Positions 6,273 to 13,041 of a stretch of 13,898 nt of DNA are shown piece after piece (the first letter of the stretch is position 1; each line of letters starts with the position of its first letter). This stretch comes from an uncultured Clostridiaceae bacterium (GTDB taxonomy: Bacteria > Bacillota > Clostridia > Lachnospirales > Lachnospiraceae). Location of the stretch: the NCBI GenBank assembly GCA_947175375.1, contig CAMWMT010000027.1:1-13898 (forward strand), in the 5' to 3' direction. Under the pieces are notes generated by a model. It did not search any database and was not told where the DNA came from. It saw only the letters and a list, made by a program, of their open reading frames with translations. A program made the position numbers and the translations under genes.

Positions 6273-7301
6273 TTAAATTGGATTGTTAATTTTCAGAGCC
6301 TCACCGACCATCCGGAATTCATCTTCATAGATACAGTTTTTCAGTGAACCGTCCTGTATCATTTTCAGGCATTTGTTATAGTCCATCCATATGACTTCTT
6401 CTACTTCGGATTCCTGCAATCGCAGTTCTTGAAGCTCTACCGACTTCCGGTACAGGTAGACGTGGCTCCATTCATAATCTTTAAATGCCCTTCCATAAAA
6501 TACATCCTCTGTCCAGCCTTTGTGGATGCCGATCTCTTCCAAATCCTCCGAACACGCTGTAATACCCAGTTCCTCCTCCAGCTCCCTTAATGCCGACTCC
6601 AGAATATCCTCCCCTGCTGCCACATGCCCTGCTGCGGAGATATCATAACAGCCCGGATAGGAATCTTTATGTATGCTCCGTTTCTGCAGCAGTACATCAT
6701 AATCACCGCATTCCTTCTCTCTTACAATCCAGATATGAACGGTAGGATGCAGGCTTCCCTCACAATGAGTCACTCCCCGTTCCCGAACGATCCCGCTCTT
6801 ACTGCCATCTTCATTCAGGATATCAAAAAGCTCCATGGGCTTTCCATTCAGGCTGGCGCTCACCAGTCCGCTGTGCCCGTCATATACCAGCTTCAGGGAA
6901 AAGAACGGAAGCTTCTCATCCAGCAGGCGAAAGAATATCTTATCACCTTCCCATATATTGAGATCCCAGACCTTTTCTTTTGGCACCCATTCCAATTCCC
7001 CTTCATCACACGGAATCTCTTCTCCGGTAAACTGGTCCGCCATAAACAGTGACATATATTCAGTCACACCGTCTCCTGACAGAAATGTGACCAGTCCCCG
7101 GTACTGATAAGAGGTAAGCGTATAACCGGTCTCCTCTTTCACTTCCCGAAGTACACATTCTTCCGGACTCTCGCCTTCTTCAAAATGCCCTCCTACACCG
7201 ATCCACTTATCTTTATTGACATCCTGTTTTTTGACCGTCCTGTGGAGCATCAGGTAACTGCCTTCTTTTTCCATATAGCATAACGTACTCATATTTTTCA
7301 T
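6273..7301 (-). CDS. Tandem Nudix hydrolase (MutT-like plus IDI/YfcD-like domains)
   Basis: The 342-residue protein has two complete Nudix boxes of the form GX5EX7REUXEEXGU. The first is at about 38-60 (GHFEEGESPEEC, then REVKEETGY), in a MutT-like domain similar to those called 8-oxo-dGTP diphosphatase. The second is at about 225-247 (GHVAAGEDILES, then RELEEELGI), in a domain like the isopentenyl-diphosphate isomerase/YfcD group (YDVLLQKRSIHKDSYPGCYD). All catalytic Glu residues are present in both boxes, so both domains should be active on nucleoside-diphosphate-linked or similar substrates. The substrates are not known. I chose the ATG at 7301 because GGAG lies eight bases upstream. A TTG seven codons earlier would overlap the amrS stop and has no site. 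The gene starts 14 bases after amrS and ends the operon before the hairpin at 6225-6267. Confidence 0.87.
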   Translation of the reverse strand: MKNMSTLCYMEKEGSYLMLHRTVKKQDVNKDKWIGVGGHFEEGESPEECVLREVKEETGYTLTSYQYRGLVTFLSGDGVTEYMSLFMADQFTGEEIPCDEGELEWVPKEKVWDLNIWEGDKIFFRLLDEKLPFFSLKLVYDGHSGLVSASLNGKPMELFDILNEDGSKSGIVRERGVTHCEGSLHPTVHIWIVREKECGDYDVLLQKRSIHKDSYPGCYDISAAGHVAAGEDILESALRELEEELGITACSEDLEEIGIHKGWTEDVFYGRAFKDYEWSHVYLYRKSVELQELRLQESEVEEVIWMDYNKCLKMIQDGSLKNCIYEDEFRMVGEALKINNPI

Positions 7302-7315
7302 GAATCCTGCTCCTT

Positions 7316-8143
7316 TCAGCAATTCCCCACGTACACATAGGGCAGATATCTCTCGGCTGTCTCTTTCATCTCATAGATTCGCCTCACATCCGTTGCCTCC
7401 CGGTCCGTCATATGGTATCGGGGAAAGAACCGGGTGATATGGAGTGGGATCTCCCTGTTCACAGATGCAATCCACTCTGCTTCTTCTGCCATCTCTGAAA
7501 GCCCATCATTTTCACCCGGTACGACCAGCGTCGTCAGTTCCACATGGCAGCCTTCTGCTGCCCGGGCGATAAATGCCTTTACCGTTTCCAGATCTCCTCC
7601 GAGCTTCCGGTAATACTCCTTCCGGATGCCTTTCAGGTCAATGTTCATGGCATCTATATAGGGAAGCAGTTCCTCAAGTACGGAAAGAGACGCGCTCCCG
7701 TTCGTGACCATTACATTCTTCATTCCATATGCATGTACCAGCTTTGCCGCATCCCGTACATATTCCCAGCCAACCAACGGCTCATTGTAGGTAAATGCGA
7801 CTCCAATATTTCCGACCATCCGGTATTTCTGTGCTCTCTCTGTCAGCTCTTGCGGGGACATATAACGGGACACTGCCCTGTCCCCGTCTGTCATGGAGAT
7901 CTCATAATTCTGACAGAAAGGACACCGCAGATTGCATCCATAGCTCCCTACGGACAGAATCAGGCTTCCCGGATAAAACATGTTCAAAGGCTTTTTTTCA
8001 ATGGGGTCCAGATTCAGAGACGTCACCTGTCCATAGTTCTCACATACGATCTTCCCATCTTCATTTTTCCTTGCCTTGCAGATTCCCCGCTGCCCCGGCT
8101 TCAGGCTGCAGTGATGCATACATACCTGACAGACTGTCTCCAT
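7316..8143 (-). CDS. amrS: AmmeMemoRadiSam system radical SAM enzyme
   Basis: The 275-residue protein is the radical SAM member of the AmmeMemoRadiSam set. Its [4Fe-4S] motif CNLRCPFC uses Cys 70, 74 and 77, followed by QNYEIS, as in this family. A four-Cys cluster (5, 8, 12, 22; CQVCMHHCSLKPGQRGIC) lies at the N-terminus. Further hallmarks are LNLDPIEKKPLNMFYPGS, GVAFTYNEPLV, VMVTNG and DAMNIDLKG. The enzyme should cleave S-adenosylmethionine to start radical chemistry, but I know of no settled substrate. The ATG at 8143 has GAGG seven bases upstream. It follows the fused Memo-AMMECR1 gene after 30 bases, so the whole system is made from one transcript. Confidence 0.93.
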   Translation of the reverse strand: METVCQVCMHHCSLKPGQRGICKARKNEDGKIVCENYGQVTSLNLDPIEKKPLNMFYPGSLILSVGSYGCNLRCPFCQNYEISMTDGDRAVSRYMSPQELTERAQKYRMVGNIGVAFTYNEPLVGWEYVRDAAKLVHAYGMKNVMVTNGSASLSVLEELLPYIDAMNIDLKGIRKEYYRKLGGDLETVKAFIARAAEGCHVELTTLVVPGENDGLSEMAEEAEWIASVNREIPLHITRFFPRYHMTDREATDVRRIYEMKETAERYLPYVYVGNC

Positions 8144-8173
8144 CCGTCCACCTCTTCTCTCTTTGCTGTTATC

Positions 8174-9559
8174 TTAAAAATGCCGGACTACCTCAAACCG
8201 CTCCAGTTCCACTTCTTCTGACTCTCCAATACCTGCCTTCTGCCTTGCAATGGCAATCTGCTGCTCCACGGTGTCCACTCCCTCCAGATTTGGAAGAAGC
8301 AGTCCTCTCCGGTATCCGTTCGTCACAATCACCCCATAGCGCTTTACATCCAGTTCTTTGGAGGAATCGATCTTCTCCGCATCGCTCAGCACATCTACGC
8401 TAATGGATAACTGTTCCAGTTCTTCCGGGCCTACCGGTGAGAACCTGGGGTCTCTGGAGCATGCACTGACTGCATTTTGTATGATCTCCTCTGCAATGGA
8501 AGGCTGCACTGCCTGTATGGTTCCGATACATCCTCTGAGTCGGCCGTCTTTTTTTAGGGAAACAAAAACCCCTGCCCGATACCCGGACATTTCCTCCGGG
8601 AGATCCTCCGGCTGGCGGATCACCTCCCCAGTCCTCACATACCGCTCTATGGTCTTCCGAGCCAGACGCACAAAGGCGTCCTCCTGTTCCCTCTGTCTGC
8701 GAATCCGCGCAAGCAGACGCTCCTGATACTGTTCCAGAAATCTCCTCTCGGTATCCGGACCGCATACTTCATATGCGCAGATGCCGTATCCCACTCCGAA
8801 TGGTCCTTCGTAAGACAGACGTTCACTTCTTACTTTCTGTCCATCCAGCGCCCCTGCCATAATAGTAAAGGAACGATGGCCGCATTCTCCCGCCTTCTCA
8901 CAAAAATCCTCCGGAAATTCCAGAAGCTCCCCAAAGGCGGCTCTTCCCATAACATCCATAATGCGACTGTCATACTCCGGTCCCTCTTTCTGATATCCAT
9001 AAGGACCGTCCTCTCTCAGCCGGTGTGACAAATCTCCGCTACCGATCAACACTGTCCTGCGTTCCAGCACGTCCGCAACGCTTTGAATATACTGTCCTAG
9101 CCGATAATGTTCTGTAAGTGGCAGTCCGGATAATCCGATCCTGACCAGACGGTATCTCGTCCAGTACCGGTTCACAAAATACAGCGGCACCATCGTTCCA
9201 TGATCCAGCCGCTTGTCCTTCTCCCCGAGGGTTCCTGCGCTCAGCTTTTCTCCGACTGCATACTGGCACAGCAGGCTCACAAATTCCGTGTCATAGTCAG
9301 CCTCAATCTTCACCTGCCCTGCCCGGAACTGTCCGAAATCTCCTGACGCACCTGCTCCCGGCGAGATATGGAAATAATCCGCATACATGGTCTGATGCGG
9401 CGATATCAGGACGATCGTGTCCGGCCTCAGACTGCCGATCCTCCGAGCCACCTCTTCATATGCATGGATCGTATCCTGAATCTTTCTCTCTTCTCCTCTT
9501 CCGATCTCCGGCACGATCAACGGCGGATGCGGAACCATGTATGCTGATATTATTCCCAT
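8174..9559 (-). CDS. amrB/amrA: Fused Memo-like (AmrB) and AMMECR1 (AmrA) protein
   Basis: The 461-residue protein joins two members of the AmmeMemoRadiSam system. Residues about 1-270 are a Memo/LigB-like domain related to class III extradiol dioxygenases. Conserved His are seen in MVPHPPLIVP (11), ISPHQ (55), RLDHGTMVPL (120) and GSGDLSHR (179), likely metal ligands or active-site residues. Residues about 290-461 are an AMMECR1 domain with the signature LRGCIGT (341-347), followed by SACSRDPRFSPV and a VSILSVDV-like strand (LSISVDVLSD). The two are separate genes in many organisms. The ATG at 9559 has AGGAGAGG six bases upstream. It follows the aldo/keto reductase gene by 23 bases and precedes amrS. 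The joint product acts with the radical SAM enzyme, and the reaction is not settled. Confidence 0.93.
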   Translation of the reverse strand: MGIISAYMVPHPPLIVPEIGRGEERKIQDTIHAYEEVARRIGSLRPDTIVLISPHQTMYADYFHISPGAGASGDFGQFRAGQVKIEADYDTEFVSLLCQYAVGEKLSAGTLGEKDKRLDHGTMVPLYFVNRYWTRYRLVRIGLSGLPLTEHYRLGQYIQSVADVLERRTVLIGSGDLSHRLREDGPYGYQKEGPEYDSRIMDVMGRAAFGELLEFPEDFCEKAGECGHRSFTIMAGALDGQKVRSERLSYEGPFGVGYGICAYEVCGPDTERRFLEQYQERLLARIRRQREQEDAFVRLARKTIERYVRTGEVIRQPEDLPEEMSGYRAGVFVSLKKDGRLRGCIGTIQAVQPSIAEEIIQNAVSACSRDPRFSPVGPEELEQLSISVDVLSDAEKIDSSKELDVKRYGVIVTNGYRRGLLLPNLEGVDTVEQQIAIARQKAGIGESEEVELERFEVVRHF

Positions 9560-9582
9560 AAATGACCTCTCCTCTGTCTATC

Positions 9583-10731
9583 TTATTTTCCAAAAATCTC
9601 CGCGGCCTTCTTCATATTCTCCATCACTGGCACTTCAAACGGACATCTCTGCTCACAGGAACCGCACTCCACACAGACTCGCGCGGTATGCTCCAGTAGC
9701 GCATAATGCTCTCTTACGGTCTCCGGCACTTCACCCTGTGCCACTGCCAGATTCAGGAATTTCGTAACAGATGCCACATCGATTCCTTTGGGGCATGGCG
9801 CGCAATGACCACAATACATGCAATGCCCTTTCCAACTGATCTTCGGAAGCGCGGCAAATGCAGCTGCATAATCCCGCTCTTCTTCTGATGCATCTTCGTA
9901 GGAAATACTGGTTCTTAAATCCTCTAGCGTTCTGGCTCCAGACATGACCGAGGCCACTGCCGGACGGGTCAGGGCATAGTGCAGACACTGATATGCGGTC
10001 AGCGCTTTTCCCGCCGGTGACAGCTCTTCGCTCAGAAGGTCACCGCCTCCAAATGCTTTCATGACCGTGATGCCTACGCCCTTTCTCTGACAGGCCTCAT
10101 AGAGTGCCTGACGCTCCGGATCCATATTGACAAGAGGTTTTTCATAATTCTTCTCCGCCCAGAGCTCTTCCACATCCTCACTTGCAGGCTGCAGGTCATA
10201 GCAGGGATTCACACTGAACATCAGCACATCTACAAGACCGCTGTCCACTGCCGCAAGCGCTGCCTGAGGATTGTGGCTGGACATGCCGATACAGCCGATC
10301 GTTCCAGCTTCCTTAAGTTCCAGCGCATATTTCATCACGTCCCCATGAAGAACCGTTTCCCAGTCTGCCATAGAATCCACATAATGGATCATGCCGATCT
10401 CCACGTGATCGGTCTGAAGTCGCCAAAGCTGGTCTTCAAATCCTTCCTTCACTTCCGAAAGCTTCCTCGTCCTCTTATACTGCCCGTCCTTCCAGATCGT
10501 ACATAGATGTGCCTGCAACACAAACTTCTCCCGGCGTCCCTGGAGCGCCTTTCCAAGGTTGGAACGCATATCCGGATTGGGCGCATAGAGGTCTATACAG
10601 TTCACCCCTGCTTTCTCCATCTCATCCACGAATTCCCGAACCTGCTCATATGATTTCTCCACAAAGCCCTCACAGCCCATGCCAATCTCACTGACTTTAA
10701 GCCCTGTCCTGCCAAGTTCCCGATATCTCAT
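9583..10731 (-). CDS. Aldo/keto reductase with two C-terminal [4Fe-4S] motifs
   Basis: The 382-residue protein has an aldo/keto reductase barrel at about 1-290 (MRYRELGRTGLKVSEIGMGC, then GVNCIDLYAPNPDMRSNLGKAL, GMIHYVDS, IGCIGMSSHNP). Residues about 300-382 form an iron-sulfur domain. One motif uses Cys 304, 307, 310 and 313 (CMYCGHCAPCPKGI), the other Cys 353, 356, 359 and 363 (CVECGSCEQRCPFEV). The usual catalytic Lys strand reads FVLQAHL and lacks the Lys, although Asp 47 and His 116 are kept, so the chemistry may differ from classical NADPH carbonyl reduction. The protein is cytoplasmic. The ATG at 10731 has AAGGAGG seven bases upstream. The gene leads the operon and sits behind a MerR-type promoter, which fits a redox or electrophile response. 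Confidence 0.9.
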   Translation of the reverse strand: MRYRELGRTGLKVSEIGMGCEGFVEKSYEQVREFVDEMEKAGVNCIDLYAPNPDMRSNLGKALQGRREKFVLQAHLCTIWKDGQYKRTRKLSEVKEGFEDQLWRLQTDHVEIGMIHYVDSMADWETVLHGDVMKYALELKEAGTIGCIGMSSHNPQAALAAVDSGLVDVLMFSVNPCYDLQPASEDVEELWAEKNYEKPLVNMDPERQALYEACQRKGVGITVMKAFGGGDLLSEELSPAGKALTAYQCLHYALTRPAVASVMSGARTLEDLRTSISYEDASEEERDYAAAFAALPKISWKGHCMYCGHCAPCPKGIDVASVTKFLNLAVAQGEVPETVREHYALLEHTARVCVECGSCEQRCPFEVPVMENMKKAAEIFGK

Positions 10732-10769
10732 CTGTTCTCCTCCTTAACCTCTCATTTCTGATATCTGTC

Positions 10770-10800
10770 ATTATACCAGCTGAAGTCAGCTCCAGGTCAA
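10770..10800 (-). promoter_or_regulatory. MerR-type promoter of the aldo/keto reductase-Amr operon
   Basis: On the minus strand TTGACC (10800-10795) and TATAAT (10775-10770) are separated by 19 bp. The spacer carries the dyad AGCTGA-CT-TCAGCT (6-bp perfect arms, 10778-10791) within one base of its centre. An over-long spacer with a central dyad is characteristic of promoters activated by MerR-family regulators, which twist the DNA to realign the boxes. No MerR gene is in the window. Transcription would start about 32 bases before the gene. Confidence 0.8.
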
Positions 10801-10863
10801 GAGCCCTTTACATGTTCTCTACCTTACAAAACTGTCCACATGGCAATCGATGAATCGCCCGCA

Positions 10864-11661
10864 TCATATCAGCTCTTCATAATTTTGATACAGGCGTTCC
10901 GATAAAAGGCCGCCCATCTCCAGGACTCTTCTGTACTTCAGTATCTCATCCGCCGCCGTCAAAACCGCATGCTCCATACGCTCCTTCAGAAAACGGTTAC
11001 TTTCGGCACAGACCGGATGCACCCTGCCATCCATAATCAGACCACCGATATTCTTATCCTGCCCTGCCACTCTGGAAATGCTTTTTAATGCTAGTCTTTT
11101 GGCGGAGCCACGGCACACAAACAATGCAATGACCATCCGGAACTGCTGGATACAAGTGTGAATCTGTTCCGGCGTCACATCATCAAACATCCTGGCGATC
11201 TGCTCTCTGGTATGCGCTTTGCTGATCAGGTGGTGCACTGGCACAAAGCTCTTTGGATCATATCCATCGTCAGACATCAGATACCGGTCAAATTCCGTCT
11301 CTATGGTCAGATGCCCCAGATCCTTTTCCTCCATAAAATAATTCACAAACGGATGGCATTCATGATCCAGAATAAAATGGCACAGAAAGCCATACAGATA
11401 TGCCCGAAGCGCCGGGTCCTGATCCTTCCGATAACAGATCCTTCCTCTGTCAAAAAAATCCGCCGCGATCTCCTTATGCATCCTTACCCCATACTGATTG
11501 ATCCGGTTCTTATGAAACGGATAATAATAAAATAAAAGATCCGGTCCATGAAGCCCTAAAAGAAAGGCATCCTTTCCCTGACGGACCTCCTGTTTTGTCT
11601 TCTCTGGTAATTTATGAAATACCTTTTTCCCAAACACATAATGCGCATAGGTTGCCGGCAT
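10864..11661 (-). CDS. Zinc-dependent phospholipase C-like protein
   Basis: The 265-residue protein matches the zinc-dependent phospholipase C/S1-P1 nuclease-like fold. It begins MPATYAHYVFGKKVFHKL, then has LLGLHGPDLLFYYYPF (His 38, Asp 41), His 62 in RMHKEIAADFF, and YGFLCHFILDHECHPFVNYF (His 95, Asp 99, His 100, His 103), the set of His/Asp that binds zinc in the family. No signal peptide is visible, unlike the secreted clostridial toxins, so a cytoplasmic phosphodiesterase or uncharacterised hydrolase is more likely than a haemolysin. The ATG at 11661 has GGAG six bases upstream within AGGAGGAGAGG. The gene seems monocistronic and is followed by the MerR-type promoter of the next operon. 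I see no convincing terminator after it. Confidence 0.85.
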   Translation of the reverse strand: MPATYAHYVFGKKVFHKLPEKTKQEVRQGKDAFLLGLHGPDLLFYYYPFHKNRINQYGVRMHKEIAADFFDRGRICYRKDQDPALRAYLYGFLCHFILDHECHPFVNYFMEEKDLGHLTIETEFDRYLMSDDGYDPKSFVPVHHLISKAHTREQIARMFDDVTPEQIHTCIQQFRMVIALFVCRGSAKRLALKSISRVAGQDKNIGGLIMDGRVHPVCAESNRFLKERMEHAVLTAADEILKYRRVLEMGGLLSERLYQNYEELI

Positions 11662-11676
11662 AATCCTCTCCTCCTA

Positions 11677-11823
11677 TTGTAGTTCCGCATCTGGTTCTCC
11701 ATGCCCCTCTGTCTGGAACGTTTTCCTGACGCCCTGCGTCCTGAAACCGTTCCGGGCATTGCTCACCAGATGCTGTTTTGTAGTTCCGCATCTGGTTCTC
11801 CATGCCCCAAAATGCTGTTTTGT
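11677..11823. repeat. 31-bp direct repeat flanking a long hairpin, upstream of the phospholipase gene
   Basis: An identical 31-bp sequence starting TTGTAGTTCCGCATCTGG lies at 11677-11707 and 11778-11808. Between the copies is an imperfect hairpin at 11715-11753, with 18-bp arms (three mismatches) around a 3-base loop. Outer arms ATGCCC/GGGCAT (11701-11706, 11754-11759) extend it. A second hairpin has arms CCAGATGC/GCATCTGG (11766-11773, 11788-11795). A 12-bp unit ATGCTGTTTTGT also occurs twice (11770-11781, 11812-11823). The whole lies in the leader of the phospholipase gene. It may be a small non-coding mobile or repeat element, or a structured RNA leader. It does not match a CRISPR array or a riboswitch I know. 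Confidence 0.7.
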
Positions 11824-11836
11824 CCTTTTTTGTTTC

Positions 11837-11845
11837 AGTATAGCA
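11837..11845 (-). promoter_or_regulatory. Extended -10 promoter of the phospholipase C-like gene
   Basis: TGCTATACT on the minus strand gives an extended -10 element (TATACT at 11842-11837). The matching -35 position (11865-11860, TATGCA) is poor. Transcription would start near 11830 and read through the repeats before the gene at 11661, giving an unusually long leader of about 170 bases. Confidence 0.45.
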
Positions 11846-11901
11846 CAATTGACCGTTTCTGCATATGATGAAGTGTAAATAGTTTTTGGAGGTTCATCTT
11901 C

Positions 11902-12195
11902 ATGGGTGACTTAAGTTCAAGGAACGGTTGCGGCTGCGGCTGCGACAACAACTGTGGATGCAGCAACTACAACAGCAACAGTGGGTTATTCGGCGGCAGC
12001 GGATGCGGATGCCTGATCCTGATCCTGCTTCTGTTCTCTTGCTGTGGCAACGGCTTTGGCGGCAATGGATGCGGCGACAACGGATTCGGCGGAGACAGCT
12101 GCTGGTGGATCATCCTGCTCCTGCTCTTCTGCGGCGGTGGATGCGGCAACAACAGAAACGATTCCGGATGCGGATGCGGCTGTGGATGCAACTAA
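11902..12195 (+). CDS. Gly/Cys-rich small membrane protein ('chorion class high-cysteine' type)
   Basis: The 97-residue protein is dominated by Gly, Cys and Asn (for example RNGCGCGCDNNCGC and SGCGCGCGCN at the end). Two hydrophobic segments, GCLILILLLFSCCG (about 35-48) and WWIILLLLFCGG (about 68-79), alternate with the Cys-rich parts. Similar Clostridia proteins are annotated by likeness to insect chorion high-cysteine proteins, a composition match and not homology. The Cys-rich parts may bind metal or cross-link by disulfides, and a spore or envelope location is possible. The ATG has GGAGG nine bases upstream (11888-11892). It is divergent from the phospholipase gene. CATATGAT at 11862-11869 resembles the -10 of sporulation sigma factors E or K, a weak hint. 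Confidence 0.8.
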   Translation: MGDLSSRNGCGCGCDNNCGCSNYNSNSGLFGGSGCGCLILILLLFSCCGNGFGGNGCGDNGFGGDSCWWIILLLLFCGGGCGNNRNDSGCGCGCGCN

Positions 12196-12203
12196 CAACT
12201 GCG

Positions 12204-12248
12204 GATGCCAAATGGCATCAGAAGGGTGTCACAAGTTATGGCACCCTT
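12204..12248 (+). terminator. Two hairpins after the Gly/Cys-rich gene (probable terminator or attenuator)
   Basis: The first stem is GATGCCA-AA-TGGCATC (12204-12219). The second is AAGGGTGTC paired with GGCACCCTT (12222-12230, 12240-12248) around a 9-base loop, with one G-T pair. The following bases are TCTGCTGCC, a poor T-run, so termination is probably partial and the next genes may be read through. Confidence 0.5.
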
Positions 12249-12293
12249 TCTGCTGCCCTGGGAACACCATAAGATTCCGGTCCAGGAAACCGC

Positions 12294-12671
12294 ATGATTT
12301 CCGATGGCCGTTCATATATTGAAGAAAGACGCAGGGAGCAATCTGCCATGATATTCGATGAAGCAATTCTTCCAAAAGAGCTGCAGATGATGAAAGCTTT
12401 CCTGCCCTTTCTTCCTGCCGATATGCAAAAAGCGCTGGCAATCTGCATCAAATGGATGGAACTGCAGAAGACCATCGAATATTTCAGCCGGAATCCGCCG
12501 ATCCAGCAGCCTCCGGACATGGGAAATCTCATGAAACACATGAAAGGGCTCCTTCCTCCGGAAGAACAGTCCCAGATCGAACAGTTTGCAGATATGTTTG
12601 AAAATATGGATATGTATCGGGAGATGTTTGAAGGATTTTCATCCTCCTTCTCCCCCGACCAGAAAGAATAA
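12294..12671 (+). CDS. Small hypothetical protein, helical, unrecognised
   Basis: The 125-residue protein is predicted helical and soluble, with no membrane segment or Cys motif. It contains DEAILPKELQMMKAFLPFLP, WMELQKTIEYF and a Pro-rich turn (NPPIQQPPDMG), then a Met/Glu-rich end (ENMDMYREMFEGF). The ATG at 12294 has AGGA six bases upstream. An in-frame ATG at 12348 also has GGGAG upstream and would give a 107-residue protein starting MIFDEAIL. It begins about 100 bases after the Gly/Cys-rich gene and 16 bases before the next small gene, so the pair is probably co-transcribed. I do not recognise the family. Confidence 0.7.
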   Translation: MISDGRSYIEERRREQSAMIFDEAILPKELQMMKAFLPFLPADMQKALAICIKWMELQKTIEYFSRNPPIQQPPDMGNLMKHMKGLLPPEEQSQIEQFADMFENMDMYREMFEGFSSSFSPDQKE

Positions 12672-12687
12672 AACAGGAGGATCATAC

Positions 12688-12975
12688 ATGAACGTACCGG
12701 AATGGTTCCAGGATCCGCGTATCAGGAACATCTCTCCTGCCAAGCTTAATTTCCTCTTAAAGCTTGCAGAACAGATCGAGGGAAAGAGTCAGAAACAGGC
12801 CATGCCGATCCTGTTTGGAGCCGTAGCATCCGCAGGCAGACAGAACCTGCAGTTCACACCGGAAGAATTCCAGCTGATCTTTGAGATCATGAAGGAAGGG
12901 AAAAGTGAAGAGGAAAAGATCAAGATGGACGAGACGCTTCGGAAAGCACAGAAAATGATGCAGAAGGGAACATGA
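12688..12975 (+). CDS. Small hypothetical protein, helical, unrecognised
   Basis: The 95-residue protein begins MNVPEWFQDPRIRNISPAKL, with NFLLKLAEQIEGKSQKQAMP and FTPEEFQLIFEIMKEGKSEE following. It ends in a basic amphipathic helix (KAQKMMQKGT). It is all-helical and soluble with no Cys. I took the ATG at 12688 because AGGAGG lies seven bases upstream. Longer upstream readings overlap the preceding gene in another frame. Its stop codon lies in the loop of the hairpin at 12957-12991. Size, composition and order suggest it works with the preceding protein, but I cannot name either family. Association with the Gly/Cys-rich gene may point to a late developmental role, which is speculative. Confidence 0.75.
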   Translation: MNVPEWFQDPRIRNISPAKLNFLLKLAEQIEGKSQKQAMPILFGAVASAGRQNLQFTPEEFQLIFEIMKEGKSEEEKIKMDETLRKAQKMMQKGT

Positions 12976-12991
12976 GGTTCCCTTCTGCATC
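12957..12991. terminator. Perfect 15-bp stem between convergent genes
   Basis: GATGCAGAAGGGAAC and GTTCCCTTCTGCATC pair perfectly around the 5-base loop ATGAG. The loop holds the last base pairs of the stop codon of the 12688 gene. On the minus strand the tail is ATTTTCTG, a modest T-run serving the NahK-like gene. On the plus strand the tail has few T. It most likely ends transcription from both sides. Confidence 0.65.
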
Positions 12992-13041
12992 CTGCTACAG
13001 CTTCTGTCAGGCTGCGCTTAAGCCATACAAACAGCACCTGT

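Noticed and set aside
10842..10859. Terminator after the phospholipase gene
   Set aside because: GGCGAT/ATTGCC is a short stem with a wobble pair, and the next T-run is 11 bases away.
10864..11661. Secreted phospholipase C toxin
   Set aside because: No signal peptide is visible, and the family includes many uncharacterised cytoplasmic members.
11677..11808. CRISPR array
   Set aside because: Only two repeat copies, 70 bp apart, with a hairpin as spacer and no cas genes.
11556..11848. Minus-strand reading frames carrying MENQMRNY twice
   Set aside because: The repeated peptide comes from the 31-bp DNA repeat. The frames overlap the phospholipase start, have no ribosome binding site and shift across the hairpin. 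They look non-coding.
11849..11881. Vegetative promoter TTGACC-TAAATA for the Gly/Cys-rich gene
   Set aside because: The spacer is 21 bp and the -10 is poor.
11967..12322. Long frames on both strands across the Gly/Cys-rich gene
   Set aside because: The GC-rich triplet pattern (GGC, TGC, GGA) creates open shadow frames. Only the frame at 11902 has a ribosome binding site and a credible protein.
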